In this document: positions 15,015 to 21,523 of the stretch, in pieces | How the letters are laid out: the number at the start of each line of letters is the position of its first letter | Position numbering within the stretch: position 1 is the first letter of the stretch | Source: Alphaproteobacteria bacterium | GTDB lineage: Bacteria > Pseudomonadota > Alphaproteobacteria > JACAEB01 | Length of the DNA: 26,281 nt | Reading direction: 5' to 3' | Assembly: GCA_024236075.1 (NCBI GenBank) | Contig: JACKLE010000017.1 | Location: 1-26,281 of the forward strand | Position numbers and translations under genes: made by a program | The notes under the pieces: model-generated | The model's database searches: none | Told to the model about the DNA's origin: nothing | Seen by the model: only the letters and a program-made list of their open reading frames with translations

Positions 15015-15809
15015 TCAGTCCAGAACCTTGGCGTTCTGCCGGAAGAAGAGGGCCTGCGAGATCGCCGCGCGCACGGCGGCGGCCTGGAACGGCTTGGTGA
15101 TGAGGAATGTCGGTTCGATGCGGCGGCCCGTGAGCAGGCGGTCGGGAAACGCGGTGATAACGATGACGGGAAGCTCGAAGCGCCGCAGCATCGCGGTCGC
15201 GGCGTCGATGCCCGAGCTTCCGTCCGCAAGCTTTATGTCGGCAAGCACGAGATCGGGCCGCTCCGCCTCGAACGCGGCCAACGCCTCGTCGCGCGTCGCG
15301 CATACGGCGATCACGCGGTGGCCCAGTTCCTCGACCAGAGACGAAATGTCGAGGGCGATGACGGGCTCGTCCTCGACTATCAGCACGTTGGCCTTGGTCA
15401 ACTTTCGGATTTCGCTGTCGGCCTCGGCGAGAAGGGTCTTTATGTCCGCCGGCGGTATATCGAGAATATCCGCGGCCTCATTGTGGGTGCACTCCTCGAG
15501 CGCGGTCAGCAGCAGCGCCTGGCGATGCATCGGCGGAAGGGCCGCCAGGCGCTCGTCGGCCGCGCCCAGCCCGCCTTTTTCATTGGGCGAGGGCGGCAGA
15601 TCCTGGCCGATGGCATCCCAGACTCTGTGGAAAAGCTTGAAGGCCGCGACCCGCGGCGTCGCGGCCTCGTCCCATTCGCGGGGCTCGGCGATCAGCGTTT
15701 CGAGCATGATGCGGACATAGGTGTCGCCGCTGGCCTGCGACCCGCACAATGCGCGCGCATACCGCCGCAGCGCCGGCAGCATGGGTCCGAGCTTGTCCGC
15801 AAGACTCAT
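15015..15809 (-). CDS. phyR: General stress response regulator PhyR (sigma-like domain plus receiver)
   Basis: PhyR is the anti-anti-sigma factor of the alphaproteobacterial general stress response. When phosphorylated, its sigma-like domain binds NepR and frees EcfG. The 264-aa product has an ECF-sigma-like region at about residues 1-135 (LPALRRYARALCGSQASGDTYV, then ERLAALPPMHRQALLLTALEECTHNEAADIL). A C-terminal receiver follows, with acidic pocket Glu145-Asp146-Glu147, phospho-acceptor Asp191 (LVLADIKLADGSSG), Thr219 in IVITAFPDRLLTG and Lys239 in ITKPF. Domain order and length are standard. ATG 15809 has GAGGTG upstream. The gene is divergent from nepR-ecfG across a 124-bp gap. Confidence 0.97.
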   Translation of the reverse strand: MSLADKLGPMLPALRRYARALCGSQASGDTYVRIMLETLIAEPREWDEAATPRVAAFKLFHRVWDAIGQDLPPSPNEKGGLGAADERLAALPPMHRQALLLTALEECTHNEAADILDIPPADIKTLLAEADSEIRKLTKANVLIVEDEPVIALDISSLVEELGHRVIAVCATRDEALAAFEAERPDLVLADIKLADGSSGIDAATAMLRRFELPVIVITAFPDRLLTGRRIEPTFLITKPFQAAAVRAAISQALFFRQNAKVLD

Positions 15810-15840
15810 GGAGCACCTCGATCAAAGCACGGTCATGGTA

Positions 15841-15864
15841 AACCATGCGGCCCGATTTGGTTCC
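15841..15864 (-). promoter_or_regulatory. Imperfect EcfG-type promoter facing phyR
   Basis: On the minus strand GGAAC (15864-15860) is followed after 15 bases by GGTT (15844-15841). The -35 is perfect, but the spacer is one base shorter than in the other sites; with a 16-base spacer the -10 would read GTTT. It is placed correctly for phyR, whose start is 32 bp downstream. Autoregulation of phyR by EcfG is known in other Alphaproteobacteria. Confidence 0.45.
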
Positions 15865-15872
15865 GCCGCCAC

Positions 15873-15897
15873 GGAACCTTTCTTTTCTGTACGGGTT
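15873..15897 (+). promoter_or_regulatory. EcfG-type promoter of nepR-ecfG
   Basis: GGAAC (15873-15877) is followed after 16 bases by GGTT (15894-15897). A run of pyrimidines fills the spacer. The site lies 37 bp before the first nepR start candidate and fits the positive autoregulation of ecfG seen in this family. Its -35 lies only 8 bp from the oppositely oriented -35 of the phyR site. Confidence 0.75.
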
Positions 15898-15933
15898 GTC
15901 CAACGTCTCGACACTGCCGGGAGTGGCGAGCAG

Positions 15934-16161
15934 ATGTACGGTTGCAGTGCCTTGGGGGAGGTGAGGACCAGTAAAGTGGCAGAAAGCAAGGCACCAAAGG
16001 GGACCGAGCCCGACACTAGCCCAGGCAAGAAGGATTGGATCTCCGAACGCTTGCGCGAGCTCTATTCCCGCTATGCAAGCGAGCCGCTTCCGCCCGACAT
16101 GCGGGAGCTTCTGGATCGGCTCGACGAGAAGACGAAGCCGGAAGGCGGCGACGGCAAATGA
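15934..16161 (+). CDS. nepR: Anti-sigma factor NepR
   Basis: NepR binds EcfG and keeps it inactive until phosphorylated PhyR takes its place. The conserved core is near the C-terminus: KDWISERLRELYSRYASEPLPPDMRELLDRLDEK, matching the two short helices of the NepR family. From ATG 15934 the protein is 75 aa, and GGGAG lies 10 bases upstream. GTG 15976, with GAGG at nine bases, gives 60 aa and an equally plausible start that is closer to the usual length. The stop overlaps the ecfG ATG in ATGA, a coupling that keeps anti-sigma and sigma production balanced. Confidence 0.93.
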   Translation: MYGCSALGEVRTSKVAESKAPKGTEPDTSPGKKDWISERLRELYSRYASEPLPPDMRELLDRLDEKTKPEGGDGK

Positions 16162-16715
16162 GCGACGCCTCGTTCAAGGACGACATGATCGCTCTTGTGC
16201 CGAATCTGCGGGCATTCGCGCGCTCGCTTTGCGGCAGCGCGGATTGGGCCGACGATCTCGTTCAGGAGACCGTTCTGCGCGCCTGGACCCATCGCGCGCG
16301 GTTCGAGCCCGGGACCAATCTGAAGGCCTGGCTCTTCACGATCCTTCGAAACTATTTCTTCAACGAGGTCCGCAAGCGCCGCCGGCAGGTCGACGTCGGC
16401 ACCGACTCCGGCGCCCTCGAGGTCGGTATTCGCGAAAATCAGAGCACGGCTCTTCATCTCAACGACCTCGTAAGAGAGCTCGCGAAGCTCGCGCCGAGCC
16501 AGCGCGAGGCACTGATTCTCATCGCCGTAGACGGATTTTCATACGAGGACGCCGCCAGGATCTGCGGTTGCGCGGTGGGAACGATCAAGTCCCGCGTTGC
16601 GCGGGCGCGCCGGGAGCTCGAGGAGAAGCTCGGCGGGCCGGACATCGAACCCATCGCGCCTGTTGCTACTGCATCCGCCGGATCGGGAGCAACGCAACCA
16701 TTCGGCTCGCGGTGA
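16158..16715 (+). CDS. ecfG: General stress ECF sigma factor EcfG
   Basis: This is a 185-aa ECF sigma factor of the EcfG (ECF15) group. Region 2 contains LRAFARSLCGSADWADDLVQETVLRAWTHRARFEPGTNLKAWLFTILRNYFFNEVRKRRR. Region 4 contains LAPSQREALILIAVDGFSYEDAARICGCAVGTIKSRVARARREL. A C-terminal tail rich in Ala, Gly and Pro ends the protein. The ATG overlaps the nepR stop by four bases (ATGA). It would transcribe from GGAAC-type promoters, several of which occur around this locus. Confidence 0.97.
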   Translation: MSDASFKDDMIALVPNLRAFARSLCGSADWADDLVQETVLRAWTHRARFEPGTNLKAWLFTILRNYFFNEVRKRRRQVDVGTDSGALEVGIRENQSTALHLNDLVRELAKLAPSQREALILIAVDGFSYEDAARICGCAVGTIKSRVARARRELEEKLGGPDIEPIAPVATASAGSGATQPFGSR

Positions 16716-16749
16716 ACGCCGCCAACAGCTCGTAGAGCATTCGACGCAA

Positions 16750-18453
16750 GTGTCACAGGCGCCGAAATCAAAAAAATTCAATACGGATTCGGTACGCGTC
16801 CGCCTGCCGATCGTGATGGCGCTTGCGATACTCCCCGTACTGATGTTCAGCCTTGCAAGCGCGATCAAGGACTATCGCGACCGGCAGGACAGCGCGGCGC
16901 GCAACCTGGTCTCGTCGGCCCAGATCGTCACGAGCGAGATCGAGCGCGTCATCTCGAACGCCGAGCAGGTCTTGCTCATGGTGCGCCGGCAGATTGCCGT
17001 CACGGACAACTATCAGCCCGCCTGCCGCGAGTTCCTTCGCGCCGCCATTGCCGGCACGCCGGCCTTCGGCGACCTCGCGGTCGTGGCGCGAGACGGCGAG
17101 ATGCTCTGCAGCGCGGTGGCCCAGGCGCAACCCGTGAACGTATCGGCCGAGGCCTGGTTCCGGACCGCCCTCGAGGAGCCCGGCCTGACCGTGGGCAGGC
17201 TCATCGGCGGCAAATGGGGGGGCGAGGACCTCCTCGTCGCAGCCCTTCCGGTCGACGTGGAATCGGCCGCGCACAGCGCGCTTCTCATCCTATCGATCCG
17301 CGCGACATTTCTCGATCGCGCGCTGAGATACGCGATGCGCGACTCCGAATTCGACCTGTTCCTGGTCGATGACGACGCTGTGGTGCTGGCGACGCGCTCA
17401 CCCGCCGAAATTCTGCCAAAGAGGGAAATCCTCAGGGCCCATATGGCGCAGGGCAAGGACTTCTTTTCGGTTCATTCCCAGTCGAAGCATCTCTACTACT
17501 ATGCGCTCGTTCCGCTCGGCCGCGGAATATCCGCCGTCGTCGCCAGTCGCGCGATCGAAACCAGCCTGCCGCTGGAAATCGGTCTTGCGCTCGATGTGGG
17601 CCGCCCCCTGCTCCTGACGACCATTGCGCTCCTGTTCGTCTGGGTGGCGCTCGAGCGCATGGCGCTGCGCTGGATTCGCCATTTGCGCGCCGTCGTCATC
17701 GCGCATCGGCGCGGCATGACCGGCGTGCGCGCCAGGGACTATGAGGACGCACCGATCGAATTCCGCGAGCTTGGCGACGCGGTGAACACGATGGCGGAAG
17801 CGGTCGAGTCCCGACAGGCCAGGCTCGTGGCCTCGCTGGAGGAGCGCGAGGGGCTCGTTCGCGAGCTTCACCACCGCGTCAAGAACAATCTCCAGATCAT
17901 CGTCAGCCTGATCAACATGGAGCTGCGCATCGTCGAGCGCGACGACGAGAGGGCGCGGCTTCAGGAAATGCTGGCACGGGTCGAGTCGCTCGCCATCGTG
18001 CACCACGCGGCCTACCAGGCGGAGAGCCTGCAGCGCATTTCGATGAGCGAGCTCTTGCCGGCATTCCTGGCCCGGCTCGAGCACTCCATGGCCGGGGAGG
18101 GGCGCACCGTGTCGATTAGTCATGAGACGGACGACATAAAAATGACCATGGACGCCGCCGTTCCGCTTTCCCAGTTCCTCGTAGAGGTGATCTCGGAGCG
18201 CAGGCTGTTCAGCGAAGTCGAGCGCGACGGAGCGATTCGCGTGGCGCTCAGGGAGGAAGGGGACGAGATCGTCCTGCGTGTCGACGACGATGCTTCGGTG
18301 GCGCCGCTCGACGAGCAATCGAGACGGCGCGCCCTGAGCAAGTCGCTTGTGGCGGCGTTTTCCAAGCAGCTCGGCGGCGTCCTCGAGCGTCAGGACGCAG
18401 GCAAGACGACGATCCTGCGAATGAGCGGGCGCTCGAATGCGCCCGCCCCTTAA
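16750..18453 (+). CDS. HisKA_2 sensor histidine kinase-like protein with degenerate ATPase domain (PhyK/PhyP-like)
   Basis: This 567-aa membrane protein lies 34 bp downstream of ecfG, in the same operon. A first membrane helix is at about 21-38, followed by a periplasmic dCACHE-like sensor at about 40-275. A second helix lies at about 286-302, then a HAMP linker. The HisKA_2 H-box is LVRELHHRVKNNLQIIVSLINME (phospho-acceptor probably His375). The C-terminal domain is clearly HATPase-derived but damaged. The N-box position reads VEVISERRLF with no asparagine. The G1 region reads RVDDDASVAP and the G2 region RALSKSLVAAF, both without the required glycines. ATP binding is doubtful, so it may act as a PhyR phosphatase or regulator. 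The start, GTG 16750, lacks a good ribosome-binding site; ATG 16816 would begin directly at the membrane helix. Confidence 0.9.
   Translation: MSQAPKSKKFNTDSVRVRLPIVMALAILPVLMFSLASAIKDYRDRQDSAARNLVSSAQIVTSEIERVISNAEQVLLMVRRQIAVTDNYQPACREFLRAAIAGTPAFGDLAVVARDGEMLCSAVAQAQPVNVSAEAWFRTALEEPGLTVGRLIGGKWGGEDLLVAALPVDVESAAHSALLILSIRATFLDRALRYAMRDSEFDLFLVDDDAVVLATRSPAEILPKREILRAHMAQGKDFFSVHSQSKHLYYYALVPLGRGISAVVASRAIETSLPLEIGLALDVGRPLLLTTIALLFVWVALERMALRWIRHLRAVVIAHRRGMTGVRARDYEDAPIEFRELGDAVNTMAEAVESRQARLVASLEEREGLVRELHHRVKNNLQIIVSLINMELRIVERDDERARLQEMLARVESLAIVHHAAYQAESLQRISMSELLPAFLARLEHSMAGEGRTVSISHETDDIKMTMDAAVPLSQFLVEVISERRLFSEVERDGAIRVALREEGDEIVLRVDDDASVAPLDEQSRRRALSKSLVAAFSKQLGGVLERQDAGKTTILRMSGRSNAPAP
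18425..18446 (+). repeat. Inverted repeat at the 3' end of the HisKA_2 gene
   Basis: GCGGGCGC (18425-18432) pairs perfectly with GCGCCCGC (18439-18446) around a 6-base loop. It lies inside the last codons of the kinase gene, just before its TAA. It may assist termination together with the stronger hairpin at 18508-18540. Confidence 0.5.
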
Positions 18454-18507
18454 CCGAAATCTGCGGTGCCGATCGCTGGGGCGGAACGACGCAAGGCGCA
18501 GGCGCCC

Positions 18508-18540
18508 GCCCGATGGCATCGGCATCGGATGCCATCGGGC
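18508..18540. terminator. Bidirectional hairpin between convergent genes
   Basis: GCCCGATGGCATC (18508-18520) pairs perfectly with GATGCCATCGGGC (18528-18540) around a 7-base loop. It sits in the 98-bp gap between the plus-strand nepR-ecfG-kinase operon and the minus-strand PRC-barrel gene, where a shared terminator is expected. No T tract is evident on either side. Confidence 0.65.
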
Positions 18541-18551
18541 AGCGCACGATC

Positions 18552-19427
18552 CTATTGCCGGCTCGACGGCGGAGAATAGTAGACGAACTCCGGCTCGTTC
18601 TTGAGCTGGGCTTCCGTCAAGGGAAGGACGAGATCGCCCTCGCCGGCTCCTTCCCCGAAGGAGAGCGACGAGACCGGAACCGCGACGAGATCGCCGCCGA
18701 ATCCCAGCAGGCCGCCCCGGGTGATGACGAGATGGGTCAGGCGCCCGTCCCGCGACAGCAGCACATCGCGGACCGAGCCGATCCGCTCGCCGGCGCTCCC
18801 GACAACGGCCCGACCGAGGACATCATGCTCGAGCGTCGTGTGCTCGTCCGGCTTCGGCTTCGGATCGAACTCGACGGTCGCGTCATAGCGGGTGTCTGCG
18901 ATGGCCTTGAGCTGCTCGTCCGTCAGGCCGATCGTGCCGAACACGTTCCGCGACGGATCCATGGCGAAGGTCACCTGGCCCCGACGCAGGGCGACGTCTT
19001 CGCCGCCGAGGCCCAAGAACCCGCCGCGATCGACGAGAAGCGCCTCGACCGTGCCCCTGTCGCTCAGCCAGACGTCGTCGACACGTGCCACGACCTGACC
19101 GTCGGACCCATAGATCTCCGCACCGAGAATATCGCGTCCCGTATAGCTGTCCCGGGCGGGTGTCGTATACTTTGTCGAACCGATCTTGAAGTCGTCGAGC
19201 CCATTCGTCCATGCCTTGGCGGTATCGGCCACGGCGTCTCCCGCGCGCTCCAGGGCCTCGCCGGTGGCTTCGGCGCCCTTTTCGATGGCCCTGGCGGCGT
19301 CGTCGGCCGTACGCTCGACGGCGGTCTTGTCTTGGGCGGGCAGGTTGCCTTCCCGGTCCGTCGCGGCCGCTTCGGCGCCAGCGATCGTCAAGGCGAAAGC
19401 AGACGTTGCGATGAGTAGATTGCGCAT
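18552..19427 (-). CDS. Secreted double PRC-barrel domain protein
   Basis: This is a 291-aa exported protein. A signal peptide (MRNLLIATSAFALTIAGAEAAA) leads into a charged helical stretch (KTAVERTADDAARAIEKGAEATGEALERAGDAVADTAKAW). Two PRC-barrel-like domains follow. One begins around SYTGRDILGAEIYGSDGQVVARVDDVWL; the second begins around HDVLGRAVVGSAGERIGSVRDVLLSRDGRLTHLVI. Both contain the G-F/L-L-G-x-GG turn. ATG 19427 follows AAAGGAG; an upstream ATG at 19478 would bury the signal peptide. PRC-barrel proteins of this kind are common in alphaproteobacterial stress regulons, but no good EcfG promoter precedes this gene. Its function is unknown. Confidence 0.9.
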   Translation of the reverse strand: MRNLLIATSAFALTIAGAEAAATDREGNLPAQDKTAVERTADDAARAIEKGAEATGEALERAGDAVADTAKAWTNGLDDFKIGSTKYTTPARDSYTGRDILGAEIYGSDGQVVARVDDVWLSDRGTVEALLVDRGGFLGLGGEDVALRRGQVTFAMDPSRNVFGTIGLTDEQLKAIADTRYDATVEFDPKPKPDEHTTLEHDVLGRAVVGSAGERIGSVRDVLLSRDGRLTHLVITRGGLLGFGGDLVAVPVSSLSFGEGAGEGDLVLPLTEAQLKNEPEFVYYSPPSSRQ

Positions 19428-19548
19428 TTCGAACTCCTTTCCGGACGAGGCACCCGTCGGCGTGGGTATCGTCTCCACGGTGCCCGCACTCGCAATGCTC
19501 CGTTCCCACCGGTGGGACGGGCAACGGCGCTTGATCCCTTCAAAGCAG

Positions 19549-19779
19549 TCAGTTGCCGGACGGCTGATCGACGCTCTTCTTGACGTCTTCCGCGGCCTCG
19601 TCCAGATCCTCGCCGGCCTTCTCGAACGGTCCGTCGGAGAGGTCGCCGGACTTCTTGAACGTCTCGTCGATCTGCTCGCCCGCTTTTTCCGCGGGCCCTT
19701 CGCTGTCGCAAGCGGCCAGCCCGACGGCCAATAGCACCGGCACGACGGCAGGCAACGTCCATCGCCAAGTCGCTTTCAT
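19549..19779 (-). CDS. Small helical lipoprotein with internal repeats
   Basis: This 76-aa precursor has a lipoprotein signal (MKATWRWTLPAVVPVLLAVGLAAC), with Cys24 as the lipidation site in the lipobox GLAAC. The mature part is very acidic and hydrophilic, with two related repeats: EKAGEQIDETFKKSGD and EKAGEDLDEAAEDVKKS. The pattern of regularly spaced Lys, Glu and Ala resembles LEA-like or hydrophilin proteins. ATG 19779 follows GGAGGTGAG. It is transcribed toward the PRC-barrel gene, 121 bp away, and may share its transcript. I do not recognise a named family. Confidence 0.85.
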   Translation of the reverse strand: MKATWRWTLPAVVPVLLAVGLAACDSEGPAEKAGEQIDETFKKSGDLSDGPFEKAGEDLDEAAEDVKKSVDQPSGN

Positions 19780-20205
19780 TTCGCTCACCTCCATGTTGCG
19801 AACGGACAAGCATTCGGTAATGGAGAAGTCCTCAGGGCTCCCTTGGGTTCCCGCATGCTCGTGTCGGACAGGGAATGAAGCCGCGGTCGTATCGGGACTT
19901 GCTGAAGACCGACGGTGCGCGGGCAGTCGATTGCTCGCGGCGCGCCCGGTGGAAGCGTTGGCTCGACGAGGTTGAGCCGGAAATGGCCTCCGATTCCGAC
20001 GGCAAGCGGCGGGTTCCCGTCCTGAAAGACGAGCCGATCGTCGCCCTCGACGCGGGGTTCGCGACCGTTCCGGTATTCGTGACGCCGGTCCGTCCACGCG
20101 ACATTGCGAGGGCCGCGCGCCGGTCGATTGGGGGGCGCCCGACGCGGAACCCGGAGCGTTTCGGAAGGTTGGATAGGCAAGTCGAGCAGCGAGCTGGAGT
20201 CCATC
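19780..20205. other. Divergent region between the lipoprotein gene and the 70-aa gene
   Basis: These 426 bp carry the promoter of the 70-aa gene (20146-20170) and presumably that of the lipoprotein gene. A minus-strand GGAAC at 19851-19847 has no matching -10 at 16 or 17 bases. A plus-strand open frame of uncertain status is listed separately. Confidence 0.4.
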
Positions 20206-20216
20206 ATGACCGATGA
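19875..20216 (+). CDS. Uncertain 113-aa hypothetical protein
   Basis: An open frame from ATG 19875 encodes a basic protein (MKPRSYRDLLKTDGARAVDC..., VPVLKDEPIVALDAGFATVPVFV). Its first 80 or so codons have high GC at third positions, as real genes in this window do. Against it: there is no proper ribosome-binding site, no recognisable family, and its last quarter contains the EcfG-type promoter of the next gene and overlaps that gene's start. It may be a small orphan gene, a decayed gene, or chance. Confidence is low. Confidence 0.25.
   Translation: MKPRSYRDLLKTDGARAVDCSRRARWKRWLDEVEPEMASDSDGKRRVPVLKDEPIVALDAGFATVPVFVTPVRPRDIARAARRSIGGRPTRNPERFGRLDRQVEQRAGVHHDR
20146..20170 (+). promoter_or_regulatory. 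EcfG-type promoter of the 70-aa gene
   Basis: GGAAC (20146-20150) is followed after 16 bases by GGTT (20167-20170). The -35, spacing and -10 are identical to those at nepR-ecfG and the SYLF gene. The gene start lies 36 bp downstream, so the leader would be short. Confidence 0.7.
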
Positions 20217-20418
20217 CCGGAAGGGAAGCGACACCACTCAGATCGGGGAAGGCGACTACGCCGCCGCGCGGCGGTTTCAGCGCGATCAGTCTCGCTTCGC
20301 CAGGAAAGGGCCCGTCGAGCGCATGGCCCGAAAGGCGGCGGACGATCTCAATGGTGTCGGAACCGGCGAGAAGGGACTGGGCGCCGGCAAGCGACCGAGC
20401 CGGAAACGTCGGGACTAG
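20206..20418 (+). CDS. Small charged protein of the general stress response
   Basis: This is a 70-aa hydrophilic, very basic protein: MTDDRKGSDTTQIGEGDYAA, ARRFQRDQSRFARKGPVERM, ARKAADDLNGVGTGEKG, and a Lys/Arg-rich end. The GEGDYAAARRFQRDQ...ARKAADDL layout is found in many short uncharacterized proteins of Rhizobiales, often near csbD or stress genes. No enzymatic motif is visible. ATG 20206 follows GGAG at about six bases. The EcfG-type promoter immediately upstream makes it a probable member of the local stress regulon. It is convergent with the LysR gene. Confidence 0.85.
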   Translation: MTDDRKGSDTTQIGEGDYAAARRFQRDQSRFARKGPVERMARKAADDLNGVGTGEKGLGAGKRPSRKRRD

Positions 20419-20504
20419 GCCGGCGACGGACTGCGTCTCTGCAATTGCGCATGTCGTTGGAGAGTGGCTCTCGCGCACCTGTTCGGAACTATCCCCCGTT
20501 GGCG

Positions 20505-21410
20505 CTATTGCCTTGCCTTCCTGCCGAGTTTGCGTGCCAGGTCAACCAGAGCCTTGAGGGCCGCTGACGGATTGCGCCGGCCCGGATAGTAGAGACAAAG
20601 ATCCGCGAGCGGCGGCGTCCAATCTCCAAGCACGCGCTTGAGACGCCCGGCCCCTATATCGTCACGCACATCCTGCTCCAGGAATAAACCGATACCCACG
20701 CCTTCGAGAGCCGCAGATCGCGCGAGACTGGCTTCGTCAAGGGTAATGGGACCTGTCACGTCGATCTGGGCCGTTTCCCCGCGCTTCTCGAAATACCATC
20801 TCAGCAGTGCCCCGTTCGGCAGACGTGCGCGAATGCATCGATGCTTCAGAAGATCCGCCGGTGCGCCGGGCAATCCGTGCTCCTTGAAATAGCTTGGGGA
20901 CGCGACGACCGCGTAGCGCTGCGGCCGGCCGAGCGGGACCGCAATCATATCGACCGGCACGAGGTCCGCTCGGCGCACGCCCAGATCGAACCCCTTGGCG
21001 ACGATGTCGATCAATCGCCCCTCGGTCACAAGGTCGATATGCACCTTGGGGTGGCGACGCAGGAACTCCAGAACCAGCGGCGACATGATCTCTCGCGCGC
21101 CGGCTGCGAATGCGTTGATGCGCAACGTTCCCGACGGTTCCGCCTGCCGAGAGCGAACGGCGTCCATGGCGCCACGAATTTCCTGCACGGCCGGACCTAC
21201 CTGCTCGACAAAGTCGCGCCCGGCGTCGGTCAGGGAGACGCTGCGCGTCGTTCTGTTGAACAAGCGCACGCCGAGCTTGTCCTCCAGCTTCGCAACCGCA
21301 TTGCTCAGCGCCGTCGTCGACATGCCGAGCGACTGGGCCGCGCCGCGAAAGGAACCCTCACGGGCGATTGCGACAACAGCTTCGATGTCGCCGAGTCCAG
21401 GCCGGTACAT
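20505..21410 (-). CDS. LysR-family transcriptional regulator
   Basis: This is a 301-aa LysR-type regulator. The N-terminal winged helix-turn-helix reads DIEAVVAIAREGSFRGAAQSLGMSTTALSNAVAKLEDKLGVRLFNRTTRSVSLTDAG. The effector-binding domain follows (GTLRINAFAAGAREIMSPLV...LVTEGRLIDIVAKGFDLGVRRADLVPVDMIAVPL). ATG 21410 (MYRPGLGDIEAVV) gives the usual family start. A GTG at 21479 would add 23 residues that run through the palindrome at 21420-21470, so it is rejected. The gene is divergent from the NTF2-like, dehydrogenase and hydrolase genes, the classical layout for a LysR regulator and its target operon. Confidence 0.94.
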   Translation of the reverse strand: MYRPGLGDIEAVVAIAREGSFRGAAQSLGMSTTALSNAVAKLEDKLGVRLFNRTTRSVSLTDAGRDFVEQVGPAVQEIRGAMDAVRSRQAEPSGTLRINAFAAGAREIMSPLVLEFLRRHPKVHIDLVTEGRLIDIVAKGFDLGVRRADLVPVDMIAVPLGRPQRYAVVASPSYFKEHGLPGAPADLLKHRCIRARLPNGALLRWYFEKRGETAQIDVTGPITLDEASLARSAALEGVGIGLFLEQDVRDDIGAGRLKRVLGDWTPPLADLCLYYPGRRNPSAALKALVDLARKLGRKARQ

Positions 21411-21419
21411 CGCCCCGAT

Positions 21420-21470
21420 AATCCCGAAAATCGCGATAACACATCCATGTTTATCCCTCTTTTCGGGATT
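21420..21470. promoter_or_regulatory. Nested symmetric palindrome, probable LysR operator
   Basis: AATCCCGAAAA (21420-21430) and TTTTCGGGATT (21460-21470) are perfect 11-base inverted repeats. Inside them GATAA (21435-21439) and TTATC (21451-21455) are also inverted repeats with the same centre at 21445, each separated from the outer arm by four bases. An ACAT-CC-ATGT core lies between. The site begins 10 bp upstream of the LysR start and ends 53 bp before the divergent operon, so it could bind a LysR tetramer and control both. Confidence 0.7.
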
Positions 21471-21523
21471 GCTGTCCACGCTTAGATCGTTGGCGAAAGG
21501 CGCTCGAACCAGGAGGCACGTTC

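Noticed and set aside
18483..18507. GGAAC in the gap after the HisKA_2 gene.
   Set aside because: The following 25 bases are GC-only at the -10, and the downstream gene is on the opposite strand.
19482..19506. Minus-strand GGAAC upstream of the PRC-barrel gene as an EcfG promoter.
   Set aside because: At 16 and 17 bases the -10 position reads GGGC or GGCA, with no GTT.
19825..19851. Minus-strand GGAAC upstream of the small lipoprotein gene as an EcfG promoter.
   Set aside because: The -10 position reads GACT or ACTT at the allowed spacings; only an 18-base spacer gives a CTT.
20485..20509. GGAAC before the 3' end of the LysR gene on the plus strand.
   Set aside because: The -10 would read TATT and there is no plus-strand gene to transcribe.
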